A stretch of DNA of 64,000 nt. Origin: Wukongibacter sp050859025. GTDB lineage: Bacteria > Bacillota > Clostridia > Peptostreptococcales > Caminicellaceae. A model generated the notes under the pieces. That model ran no database searches and was not told the origin of the DNA. It saw only the letters and a list, made by a program, of their open reading frames with translations. The translations under genes were made by a program, and so were the position numbers. The stretch lies in NCBI RefSeq assembly GCF_050859025.1, contig NZ_CP138200.1:2356001-2420000 (forward strand), in the 5' to 3' direction. Of this stretch, positions 30,601-37,157 are shown in pieces. Position 1 is the first letter of the stretch, and every line of letters begins with the position of its first letter.

Positions 30601-33600
30601 ACATAGTATCCGAAGAGGAGATATCGGTATCGGACCTGAGAAAGCATCTGTCAAAGGAACTGCCAGAATATATGGTGCCATCATATTTCGTACAGCTTGA
30701 GAAAATATCATTGACTCCTAATGGAAAAATAGACCGGAGGTCATTACCTTTGCCTGAGGGTAATATATCTACGGGAGTGGAATACGAAGCTCCAAGCAGC
30801 ATTACAGAAGAAAAACTAGTGGAAATATGGAAGGAAATATTAGGTATAGAGAAGATAGGAATAAATGATAACTTCTTCAGTCTGGGAGGACACTCCTTGA
30901 GGGCTGCAGCTATGGTATCGAAGATACACAAGGAAATGAATGTGGAGGTGCCGCTGAGGGAAGTATTTAGGCTTGCAACGGTAAAAAGCCTTGCAAAGTA
31001 TATAAAAGAAGCCAAGAGCAGCATCTACATAGGAATACAGCCCGTAGAAAAGAAAGAATACTACCTCCTATCCTCAGCCCAAAAGAGACTGTATGTACTG
31101 AATCAGTTAGAAGGCAGGGGAATAGGATACAACATGCCGTCGGCAATGTTATTGAGGGGAGATATAGATAAGGAGAGAATAGAGGAGACCTTTAGAAAGC
31201 TTGTAAAGAGGCATGAAGCCCTAAGAACATATTTTAAGCTTGTAGAGGGAGAGCCGATGCAAGTAGTAGAGGAAGAAGTTGAATTTAAAGTAGAGACCAG
31301 ATCGAAGGGGAAAGAAAGAGTAGATGATATAGTGAGGGAATTTATAAGACCCTTTGAACTAGATAAGGCCCCTCTATTTAGAGTAGGAATGATAGAGATA
31401 TCGGAGAATGAGCATATACTAATGCTGGATATGCACCACATAATATCAGATGGTGTATCATCAAATATATTAACAAGGGAATTTACAAGTCAATATGAAG
31501 GAAAGAAATTACCAGAGCTAAAAATCCAGTATAAGGATTTTACTAAGTGGCAGAATGATCTATTAAAGGGAGAGGCCATAAAGAAACAGGAAGAGTATTG
31601 GCTGGAAGTATTTAGTGGAGAAATACCCGTATTGAACATGCCAACGGATTATCCAAGGCCAAGCCTCCAGAGCTTCAAAGGGGACAGGATGGGCTTCAAA
31701 ATAGATGAAGGTCTGGTGAGGGATCTAAGGTCTATAGCAGCAGAAACAGGTTCTACCATGTATATGGTAATACTTGCAGCATATAATGTACTCCTGTCTA
31801 AGTATTCGGGACAGGAAGATATAGTGGTGGGATCAACAATAGCAGGAAGACCCCATCCAGACCTTGAGGAAATAATGGGTATGTTTGTAAATATCCTAGC
31901 CATGAGGAATCAAGCTAAAGGAGAGAAAAGCTTTAGAGAATTTTTGCTGGAAGTAAAGGAGAAAGCCTTAAAGGCATATGAAAATCAGGACTACCAGTTT
32001 GAGGAGCTGGTGGAAAAGCTGAGTATACCAAGGGATATGAGTAGAAATCCACTTTTTGATACCATGTTTACAATGCAGAACATAGAAAGTGAAGAATTAA
32101 AAATAGAGGATGTAAAATTTGAGACCTACGGAATAGAAAACAAAGCAGCTAAGTTTGACCTAACACTATCGGCGGTAGAAGCAGGGGAGATAATAGAGTT
32201 TGATCTAGAATACTGTACAGAGCTGTATAAGAAAGAAACGATACAAAGGCTCAGTAGACATTTTAAGAATATATTAAGAAAGATAGCAGAAAATCCTGAA
32301 GAAAGCATAGACCAGATAGACATGCTGACGGAGGAAGAGAAGAGACAATTACTAATAGACTTTAACGATACAAAGAGAGAATATCCAAGGGATAAAACAA
32401 TCCATGAGCTGTTTGAAGAGCAGGTAGAGAAATCACCGGATAATATAGCCCTGATATTTGAGGATAAAGAAGTAACCTATAGAGAGCTAAATGAAAGATC
32501 AAATCAGCTTGCAAGGGTACTAAGGAAAAGGGGAGTAGGACCAGAGACAATAGTAGGGATAATGGTAGAGCGTTCTATAGAAATGATAGTAGGAATTCTT
32601 GGAATATTGAAGGCTGGGGGAGCCTATCTACCTATAGACCCTGAATATCCCGAAGAAAGAATAGAATTTATGCTTGAGGATTCTGCATCTAATATTTTAT
32701 TAGCAGAGAAGCAGATGAAAAATAGAGTTAGGCCTAGAGAAAACAATTCTATTGATATTATTGATTTAAAAGATAAAACATTATACCAAGGACATGGAGA
32801 TAATCTAAAATCGGTGAGTAAATCATCTGATATAGCATACATAATATATACTTCGGGTTCAACAGGTAAACCAAAGGGAACAATGATTAGACATTTTAGT
32901 GTTATAAATATTTTGAAGGCTTTACATAACAAATATCCACTGAAGGCAACGGATGCATATTTGCTCAAAACAGCATTTACCTTTGACGTATCTGTTGCGG
33001 AACTATTTGGCTGGTTTCATGATGGTGGAAAGTTGGCTATACTTGAGGCAGGTGCAGAAAAGAATCCTAAGAATATCATAAGAACTATAGATAGGAATAA
33101 AGTAACCCATATAAACTTTACTCCGTCAATGTTGAATTTGTTTATAGACACACTAGATAATAACAGTATAGAAATTATTAATAAGTTGAAATATGTTTTT
33201 GTTGCTGGTGAAGCCATTTCTAGAAAACTAGTAAAAAAATTCTACAAATTAGTTAATAATGTAGTTTTTGAAAACATTTATGGCCCTACTGAATCAACAA
33301 TATATACTACAAGCTATTCACTAGAAAACTTTAAAGATGAAGTAAGTGTGCCTATGGGTAAGCCGCTGCCTAATGTATCTGTATATATACTAGGTATGGC
33401 TAATAATATACAACCAATAGGAGTAGCAGGGGAATTATGTATAGCAGGAGATGGTGTGGCAAAAGGCTATCTAAATAGACCAGAACTCACAAGGGAAAAA
33501 TTTGTTCCAAATCCCTTTGTACCGGGTGAAATAATGTATCGGACAGGTGATTTGGTAAGATGGTTATCCGATGGTAATATAGAGTTTTTAGGTAGGATAG

Positions 33601-34877
33601 ACAATCAAGTAAAGATAAGAGGATTTAGGATAGAACTTGGAGAAATAGAGTCACAGCTCTTATCTCATAAATTGATAAAAGAAGCACTGGTGACAGATAT
33701 AAGAGATGAAGATGGTGATAAATATCTATGTGCATATATTGTGGCTGAAGATCAGTTAGTGGTATCGGAACTAAGAAAGCATTTGTCAAAGGAATTACCT
33801 CAATATATGATACCATCATATTTCATACAGCTTGAAAAGATGCCCCTAACCCATAATGATAAAATAAACCGGAGGGCATTACCTAAACCTGATGGTAACA
33901 TAAATAGGGAAATAAAGTATGTTGCACCTCGAAATGAAATGGAAGAAAAAATGACAGCTATATGGAGGGAAATCCTTGGCTTAGATAGAGTGGGTATTAA
34001 TGACGATTTCTTCTATATAGGAGGGAATTCACTAAAAACGATAAGTCTTGAAGCAAGAATATACAAAGAATTTGATATAGAAGCACCTATAGAGCGGATA
34101 TTTAAGACACCAACAATAAGAGAGATAGTTGAATATATAATAAATGTCCAAAAATATACTGAAAATATGTTTATAAAGCGGCCTATGATGTTATTGAACG
34201 AAAAAAAGGGAAAAAATATTTTTGCTTTTCCACCACTTTTAGGATATACAGTATGCTATTCCTACGTGGCAAAATTAATTGATGATTACTCCTTTTATGC
34301 CTTTGATTTTATAGAGGACGATAAAAAAATAGAAAAATATGTAGATTTTATAATAGAGAGTCAAAAAGAAGGTCCATATCTATTGATGGGATATTCAGCA
34401 GGTGGAAACCTTGCCTTTGAGGTGGCAAAGGAATTGACAAAACGAGGATTTGAAGTATCGAGTATAATAATGATTGATTCCTATAGGCTGTTTGAGAAGC
34501 ATGACGAAGGAGAGGAGAAAGATAATAGAGAATTAACCCAACAAATGATATCAACCTACTTTAATGGATTTGAAGATTATAAAGAAGGTATAATGAATAT
34601 TGACACTATTATAAATAGAGTTATAGGAAGGGTTGACAGCTATAACAAATATCTAAATAATCTTATAAATCATGGTAAAATCAAAGCAAATATTTATTTA
34701 ATTAAATCAACGGAGGAAGGAACCTTAGATGATAAAGAAATGTGGGAATGGGGAACTGAAGGCACGGTAAAAATATATCAAGGTGCTGGGGCCCATATTG
34801 AGATGTTGACAAGTATTAAAGATAGAAGCCATAATGCATCGGTTATAAATGATGTATTGGCCGACATTGAAAAATAA
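21657..34877 (+). CDS. non-ribosomal peptide synthetase, modules 4-7 with thioesterase
   Basis: 4406 residues. Domain order: C4 of DCL type (HHIIMDG near 146), A4, T4 (Ser1009), C5 (His1189), A5, T5 (Ser2044), C6 (His2224), A6, T6 (Ser3080), C7 (His3260), A7, T7 (IGGNS, Ser4125), type I thioesterase (G-Y-S-A-G-G, Ser4247; Asp in I-M-I-D-S; His near 4379). Pocket codes read by eye: A4 DVWHISLIDK (Ser), A5 DAFWLGGTFK (Val), A6 DSELTAEVCK (unassigned, Tyr-code relatives), A7 DVANFAIIYK (unassigned). No E domain occurs here, so residues 4-7 should stay L. The ATG lies 4 nt after the previous stop; its ribosome binding site, AGGAAAGAGG, is inside the end of the upstream gene. The DCL type of the first C domain fits an upstream partner ending in E. 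The thioesterase should release a linear or macrocyclic product. Confidence 0.95.
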   Translation: MSIKKNNVKDIYSLAPMQEGMLYHTLLDKKSNAYFEQMDISIEGSLDVECMERSFNSIIERYDVFRTIFVHEKVRTPMQVVMRERRLKIDFKDVTDLSYEYKEGFIEEFKAKDREKGFNLSRDMLMRVSILRIDNNLYRLIWSFHHIIMDGWCLGIILKDLFEIYGALRNDRVPSLEKVYPYSSYIKWLEESDRKEAAEYWKQYLQEYEQKAGPPELKVSYVKKEYEQLNHSFKIVENISNSLEEIARKNNTTLSTVMQAVWGILLQRYNNTDDVVFGAVVSGRPSEVKGIERMVGLFINTVPVRVKSDGGKLFSKLLEDLGEDALQREKYSYYPLVEIQSMTSLKGDLINNIMVFENYPIDEAISHNEDTGFRIIGSEMFEQTSYDFNVMVMPGKELSVKFSYNGLMYDKEFVKEIEGHFKAVIDEIVGNDNIPVKDINILTGEEKRQLLIDFNDTKREYTRDRTIHELFEEQVERSPNNVAVVFDDKKLTYRELNERSNQLARVLRKRGVGPETIVGIMVERSIEMIVGILGILKAGGAYLPIDPGYPEERIRFVLEDSKVDIVLTHHHFENSIEISAEVIDLDDKTLYIGDDSNLEKLNSSNNLAYVIYTSGSTGMPKGTMIEHYSLVNRLRWMQRKYPIGEEDVILQKTPYTFDVSVWELLWWAIQGSKVCLLIPDGEKDPKIIVEAIEKNKVTTMHFVPSMLNIFLEYIKGIELRKLKSLKQVICSGEALTVQQVNRFNKILNYKNYTKLHNLYGPTEATIDVTYFDCPEGENHRNIPIGKPIDNINLHIVDINNKLQPIGVAGELCIGGDGLARGYLNREELTAEKFVENPFVTGERMYRTGDLARWLPDGNIEFLGRIDNQVKIRGFRIEPGEIEAQLLKHGSVKEAVVIDRKGKDNDKYLCAYIVSEEEISVSDLRKHLSKELPEYMVPSYFVQLEKIPLTPNGKIDRRSLPLPEGNISTGVEYEAPSSITEEKLVEIWKEILGIEKIGINDNFFSLGGHSLRAAAMVSKIHKEMNVEVPLREVFRLATVKSLAKYIKEAKSSIYIGIQPVEKKEYYLLSSAQKRLYVLNQLEGRGIGYNMPSAMLLRGDIDKERIEETFRKLVKRHEALRTYFKLVEGEPMQVVEEEVEFKVETRSKGKERVDDIVREFIRPFELDKAPLFRVGMIEISENEHILMLDMHHIISDGVSSNILTREFTSQYEGKKLPELKIQYKDFTKWQNDLLKGEAIKKQEEYWLEVFSGEIPVLNMPTDYPRPSLQSFKGDRMGFKIDEGLVRDLRSIAAETGSTMYMVILAAYNVLLSKYSGQEDIVVGSTIAGRPHPDLEGIMGMFVNTLAMRNQAKGEKSFREFLLEVKEKALKAYENQDYQFEELVEKLSIPRDMSRNPLFDTMFTMQNIESEELKIEDVKFETYGIENKAAKFDLTLSAVEAGEIIEFDLEYCTELYKKETIQRLSRHFKNILRKIAENPEESIDQIDMLTEEEKRQLLIDFNDTKREYPRDKTIHELFEEQVEKSPDNIALIFEDKEVTYRELNERSNQLARVLRKRGVGPETIVGIMVERSIEMIVGILGILKAGGAYLPIDPEYPEERIMFMLEDGRVNMVLTQDFLVDNQKYNCKIINLNDRMLYQGERQNFEVVNNPNNLAYVMYTSGSTGKPKGVIVEHKNVVRLVKNTNYINFMQGDCILQTGALTFDASTFEIWGTLLNGLSLYMVNKSIILDANKLANVLNEYKITTIWLTSSLFNQLSKGNPEMFSPVKNLLVGGDVLSLQHINEVRNRCSKLNIINGYGPTENTTFSICFRIDKEYSENIPIGKPISNSSAYILDNHNNIQPIGVAGELCVGGDGVARGYLNREELTSEKFVENPFVPGERMYRTGDLARWLPDGNIEFLGRIDHQVKIRGFRIEPGEIEAQLLKHGSVKEAVVIDRKGKDNDKYLCAYIVSEEEISVSDLRKHLSKELPEYMVPSYFVQLEKIPLTPNGKIDRRSLPLPEGNISTGVEYEAPSSITEEKLVEIWKEILGIEKIGINDNFFSLGGHSLRAAAMVSKIHKEMNVEVPLREVFRLATVKSLAKYIKEAKSSIYIGIQPVEKKEYYLLSSAQKRLYVLNQLEGRGIGYNMPSAMLLRGDIDKERIEETFRKLVKRHEALRTYFKLVEGEPMQVVEEEVEFKVETRSKGKERVDDIVREFIRPFELDKAPLFRVGMIEISENEHILMLDMHHIISDGVSSNILTREFTSQYEGKKLPELKIQYKDFTKWQNDLLKGEAIKKQEEYWLEVFSGEIPVLNMPTDYPRPSLQSFKGDRMGFKIDEGLVRDLRSIAAETGSTMYMVILAAYNVLLSKYSGQEDIVVGSTIAGRPHPDLEGIMGMFVNTLAMRNQAKGEKSFREFLLEVKEKALKVYENQDYQFEELVEKLSIPRDMSRNPLFDTMFTMQNIESEELKIEDVKFETYGIENKAAKFDLTLSAVEAGEIIEFDLEYCTELYKKETIQRLSRHFKNILRKIAENPEESIDQIDMLTEEEKRQLLIDFNDTKREYPRDKTIHELFEEQVEKSPDNIALIFEDKEVTYRELNERSNQLARVLRKRGVGPETIVGIMVERSIEMIVGILGILKSGGAYLPIDPEYPEERIEFILEDSAVNILLTQKSTSNQLSYRGEILQFKNGMEYEEVDSSSLEIINRSNNLAYIIYTSGSTGNPKGVMIEHRTIINTLLWRKNYYIFNQDDTILQIPSFSFDSSIEDIFTPLISGSKVIMISQDQRFNIHYLKEVIVKNKITHFLITPVLYKAFLEEAPRSLNGLRIVTVAGDSFTEEFVKRHFEKLKNVRLVNEYGPTENSVCSTVYEFNKNDTEVKIGKPINNVKCYILDESKNLSPTKISGELCIGGDGLARGYLNREELTAEKFVENPFVPGERMYRTGDLARWLPDGNIEFLGRIDHQVKIRGFRIEPGEIEAQLLKHGSVKEAVVIDRKGKDNDKYLCAYIVSEEEISVSDLRKHLSKELPEYMVPSYFVQLEKISLTPNGKIDRRSLPLPEGNISTGVEYEAPSSITEEKLVEIWKEILGIEKIGINDNFFSLGGHSLRAAAMVSKIHKEMNVEVPLREVFRLATVKSLAKYIKEAKSSIYIGIQPVEKKEYYLLSSAQKRLYVLNQLEGRGIGYNMPSAMLLRGDIDKERIEETFRKLVKRHEALRTYFKLVEGEPMQVVEEEVEFKVETRSKGKERVDDIVREFIRPFELDKAPLFRVGMIEISENEHILMLDMHHIISDGVSSNILTREFTSQYEGKKLPELKIQYKDFTKWQNDLLKGEAIKKQEEYWLEVFSGEIPVLNMPTDYPRPSLQSFKGDRMGFKIDEGLVRDLRSIAAETGSTMYMVILAAYNVLLSKYSGQEDIVVGSTIAGRPHPDLEEIMGMFVNILAMRNQAKGEKSFREFLLEVKEKALKAYENQDYQFEELVEKLSIPRDMSRNPLFDTMFTMQNIESEELKIEDVKFETYGIENKAAKFDLTLSAVEAGEIIEFDLEYCTELYKKETIQRLSRHFKNILRKIAENPEESIDQIDMLTEEEKRQLLIDFNDTKREYPRDKTIHELFEEQVEKSPDNIALIFEDKEVTYRELNERSNQLARVLRKRGVGPETIVGIMVERSIEMIVGILGILKAGGAYLPIDPEYPEERIEFMLEDSASNILLAEKQMKNRVRPRENNSIDIIDLKDKTLYQGHGDNLKSVSKSSDIAYIIYTSGSTGKPKGTMIRHFSVINILKALHNKYPLKATDAYLLKTAFTFDVSVAELFGWFHDGGKLAILEAGAEKNPKNIIRTIDRNKVTHINFTPSMLNLFIDTLDNNSIEIINKLKYVFVAGEAISRKLVKKFYKLVNNVVFENIYGPTESTIYTTSYSLENFKDEVSVPMGKPLPNVSVYILGMANNIQPIGVAGELCIAGDGVAKGYLNRPELTREKFVPNPFVPGEIMYRTGDLVRWLSDGNIEFLGRIDNQVKIRGFRIELGEIESQLLSHKLIKEALVTDIRDEDGDKYLCAYIVAEDQLVVSELRKHLSKELPQYMIPSYFIQLEKMPLTHNDKINRRALPKPDGNINREIKYVAPRNEMEEKMTAIWREILGLDRVGINDDFFYIGGNSLKTISLEARIYKEFDIEAPIERIFKTPTIREIVEYIINVQKYTENMFIKRPMMLLNEKKGKNIFAFPPLLGYTVCYSYVAKLIDDYSFYAFDFIEDDKKIEKYVDFIIESQKEGPYLLMGYSAGGNLAFEVAKELTKRGFEVSSIIMIDSYRLFEKHDEGEEKDNRELTQQMISTYFNGFEDYKEGIMNIDTIINRVIGRVDSYNKYLNNLINHGKIKANIYLIKSTEEGTLDDKEMWEWGTEGTVKIYQGAGAHIEMLTSIKDRSHNASVINDVLADIEK
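21753..22987 (+). repeat. DCL condensation domain repeat, copy 2 (C4)
   Basis: Second copy of 17216-18450, now at the N-terminus of the second synthetase. Confidence 0.9.
24205..26460 (+). repeat. 2.26-kb NRPS repeat block, copy 2 (A4 tail-T4-C5-A5 head)
   Basis: Copy of 12024-14280 at an offset of 12181 nt. Near-identity to the blocks at 27310 and 30418 extends about 120 nt further upstream, to the G-G-D-G-x-A-R-G-Y-L-N segment. Confidence 0.9.
27310..29567 (+). repeat. 2.26-kb NRPS repeat block, copy 3 (A5 tail-T5-C6-A6 head)
   Basis: Copy of the same block, 3105 nt after copy 2; only a few single-base differences are visible. Confidence 0.9.
30418..32672 (+). repeat. 2.26-kb NRPS repeat block, copy 4 (A6 tail-T6-C7-A7 head)
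   Basis: Copy of the same block, 3108 nt after copy 3. After the A7 core the sequence no longer matches the block, so the terminal A7-T7-TE part has a separate history. Confidence 0.9.
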
Positions 34878-34901
34878 TAATCATACTATTAAGAACTTAG
34901 A

Positions 34902-34942
34902 AGAGTCTATAATATCCCATTTCTAGGGATATTATAGACTCT
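34902..34942 (+). terminator. hairpin after the NRPS operon
   Basis: A perfect 17-bp stem (34902-34918 with 34926-34942) and a 7-nt loop, 25 nt after the stop codon. The T tract behind it is poor, but stem length and position support a terminator. Confidence 0.75.
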
Positions 34943-35250
34943 ATTAGTTAATCGTAAAAAAATTATGACAAGAAGAAAATTGAAGTTTTTTTTCTTAAAG
35001 ATTTACACTCTAAAATTAGTCCTATAACTATAATCCTAATATTTACATTTGTAAAAAATTCTACTTGTAATAGCTTTTACTAAATGCTAAACTTAGATTG
35101 TATACATAAGTTTAAAACCGATATTTCCAATGCTTTGCTATCTATTTTTTGGCAAAAAATTATTTCATAAAAACCCAAATAATAGATATTAATGTATGAA
35201 TTGGATATAATAACAAATAAGAAATATATTTATGCTTAAAGCACAGTTAT
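34943..35250. other. gene-free AT-rich spacer
   Basis: Nothing recognisable is seen between the NRPS terminator and the degenerate palindromic element at 35251. Confidence 0.5.
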
Positions 35251-35350
35251 TATAGAGAGTTACTAGTAAAGCTCAATCCACATATAAATACTTACTGGCT
35301 CTAGTAGACTGATATATGTATGATTTAATAGTTTTCTTTAAAGCTCTATA
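35251..35350. repeat. family A palindromic element, diverged copy
   Basis: Tips TATAGAG and CTCTATA about 100 nt apart, with an arm segment containing ATATGTAT. The interior is diverged from the consensus. It ends 27 nt before the DUF4321 gene. Confidence 0.55.
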
Positions 35351-35376
35351 AAGTATACTAAGGAGGAGCATCTATT

Positions 35377-35625
35377 ATGAGGACAAGAAATAGAAACCCG
35401 TGGCTTTTATTGCTGTTATTGTTAGTGGGATTAGTTATTGGAGGCGTAATAGGAGATATATTTCGAGATAGCATCAAATGGTTAGGTTATAGTAAGTCAA
35501 TTGGACTTAAACCAACGACCTTAGATTTGAATGTTGTTAAATTGACTTTTGGGTTTACTATGAGTATCAACTTGGCAAGTATAGTTGGATTAGTAATTGC
35601 CATTATAATATTTAGCAGATTGTAG
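35377..35625 (+). CDS. DUF4321 family small membrane protein
   Basis: An 82-residue protein with two hydrophobic helices (about 10-30 and 55-80) and the G-G-V-I-G-D segment typical of the small DUF4321 proteins that precede maf in Clostridia. The role is unknown. Good AAGGAGGA site; it ends 7 nt before maf, so co-transcription is likely. Confidence 0.8.
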   Translation: MRTRNRNPWLLLLLLLVGLVIGGVIGDIFRDSIKWLGYSKSIGLKPTTLDLNVVKLTFGFTMSINLASIVGLVIAIIIFSRL

Positions 35626-35632
35626 GTGTGTT

Positions 35633-36214
35633 ATGGATAAAAAATTGGTTTTAGCCTCTTCTTCTCCGAGGAGACGTGAAATATTAGAAAACTTGAATTT
35701 GGATTTTGATATTATTAAAAGTGATACCACAGAAAAAGTTAAGGATGGTGAGCTACCAGAGCATATAGTAATGGCTTTGGCAGTAGAAAAGTCACTAGAT
35801 ATATCAAGAAGCTTAGAACCGGGGAGAATTGTTATAGCTGCTGATACAATAGTATATAAAGAAAAAGTGTTAGGTAAGCCCTCGTCCTATGAAGAGGCCT
35901 ATCAAACCCTTAAGGCTTTACAGAATGACATACATTATGTTTATACAGGATTGGCAGTTATTGAAAGTGGTTCTTATAGGAAAATTGTTACATATGAAAA
36001 AACGAAGGTTAAGATAAAAAAGTTATCGGAAGATAAGATAGAGAAATATATTGATACAGGAGAAGTGTGGGACAAGGCTGGATCATATGGTATACAAGGC
36101 TTTGGCTCTACTATTGTTGAGTGGATAGAAGGCGACTATTTTAGCGTCGTTGGATTGCCTGTAGCAAAGCTTGAAGATATATTATTTAAGCATTTCAATA
36201 TATCCATCTTATAG
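35633..36214 (+). CDS. maf: Maf family nucleoside triphosphate pyrophosphatase
   Basis: A 193-residue Maf/YhdE-type protein, which hydrolyses dTTP/UTP or modified nucleotides to the monophosphate and is historically linked to septum inhibition. Family motifs are present: A-S-S-S-P-R-R at residues 7-13, A-A-D-T-I-V near residue 68, and the D-K-A-G-S-Y-G-I-Q-G-F-G segment near residue 142. It lies between DUF4321 and radC upstream of mreBCD, as in many Firmicutes. Confidence 0.95.
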   Translation: MDKKLVLASSSPRRREILENLNLDFDIIKSDTTEKVKDGELPEHIVMALAVEKSLDISRSLEPGRIVIAADTIVYKEKVLGKPSSYEEAYQTLKALQNDIHYVYTGLAVIESGSYRKIVTYEKTKVKIKKLSEDKIEKYIDTGEVWDKAGSYGIQGFGSTIVEWIEGDYFSVVGLPVAKLEDILFKHFNISIL

Positions 36215-36340
36215 CCATCTAACAAGGCTTATAAGCAATAATTGATAGAGATATGATTGTAACTTAAGTTGAACTAAATTTATTATATTCTATTTTGTAA
36301 TGAATTAGGAATCTTATTTTGAGGCTTTGGGGTGTTAGAT

Positions 36341-37033
36341 ATGATTAAATATAATTTAACAATAAAGGATATGCCTGAGAATGAAAGACCAAGGGAAAGG
36401 CTGATTAGGCATGGATGTCATACATTGTCAAATAGTGAACTTCTAGCTATATTGCTTAGGACAGGCTCTAAGGAGCAATCGGCTTTGGAGCTTGCTAGTA
36501 CGGTTCTTAGTCATGATAAAAAAGGGATTAGATTTTTGGCTAATTGTACTGTTGAAGAGCTTAGTAAGATAAAGGGGATAGGAGAGAGTAAGGCCTGTCA
36601 AATTATTGCTGCTGTTGAGCTTGGAAACAGATTGTCAAGAAGTCAACTTGAATTAAAAAGGACAATAAAATCTCCTAAGGATGTAACAGATATATTTATA
36701 AATGATATGAGATTTTTAGAAAAAGAACATTTTAAGGTGATTTTTCTAAATACTAAGAATGAGATAATAGCCTACGAGACAATTTCTATAGGAAGTCTAA
36801 ATGCTTCAATTGTGCATCCAAGAGAAGTATTTAACAGAGCTATAAAAAAAAGCAGTGCTGCTGTAATACTGCTGCATAATCATCCAAGTGGAAATCCTGA
36901 GCCTAGCAAAGAAGATATAAATATTACAAAAAGATTGGTAGAGGCTGGCAAAATTATAGGTATTGAAGTATTAGATCATATTATTATTGGTGATGGTGAC
37001 TATTTTAGTCTTAAAGAAAATTCTTTAATATAG
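36341..37033 (+). CDS. radC: RadC/JAB domain DNA repair-type protein
   Basis: A 230-residue RadC-family protein: a helix-hairpin-helix region (L-S-K-I-K-G-I-G) near residue 75 and a C-terminal JAB metalloprotease-like domain with the H-N-H-P-S-G-N-P-x-P-S motif near residue 185. The biochemical role is unsettled despite the name. ATG 36341 is chosen (GGGGTG 8 nt upstream); GTG 36332 overlaps that site. The stop TAG at 37031-37033 is part of the tip of a mini palindromic element. Confidence 0.93.
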   Translation: MIKYNLTIKDMPENERPRERLIRHGCHTLSNSELLAILLRTGSKEQSALELASTVLSHDKKGIRFLANCTVEELSKIKGIGESKACQIIAAVELGNRLSRSQLELKRTIKSPKDVTDIFINDMRFLEKEHFKVIFLNTKNEIIAYETISIGSLNASIVHPREVFNRAIKKSSAAVILLHNHPSGNPEPSKEDINITKRLVEAGKIIGIEVLDHIIIGDGDYFSLKENSLI

Positions 37034-37063
37034 GGCTTATACAGCTTTGGTTGAAGCTCTATA
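37029..37063. repeat. family A palindromic element, tips only (35 nt)
   Basis: TATAGGGCTT and AAGCTCTATA pair over a 15-nt loop. The left tip supplies the stop codon of radC. Confidence 0.5.
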
Positions 37064-37157
37064 TAGATTGCACCTATATATGAATACTAGGAAATCATAA
37101 AATAAATGATTAAGTTGTATATGTAAAAGGACTGGCGACTAAGGAAGGAGAAGGCAA

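Noticed and set aside
12096..31024. Recurring minus-strand open frames of 60-146 codons inside the NRPS genes
   Set aside because: They repeat only because the NRPS modules repeat; they are antisense shadows with no ribosome binding sites.
9461..34877. The long near-identical repeats as a CRISPR-like or phage repeat array
   Set aside because: The repeats are in-frame NRPS domains with intact catalytic motifs in every copy.
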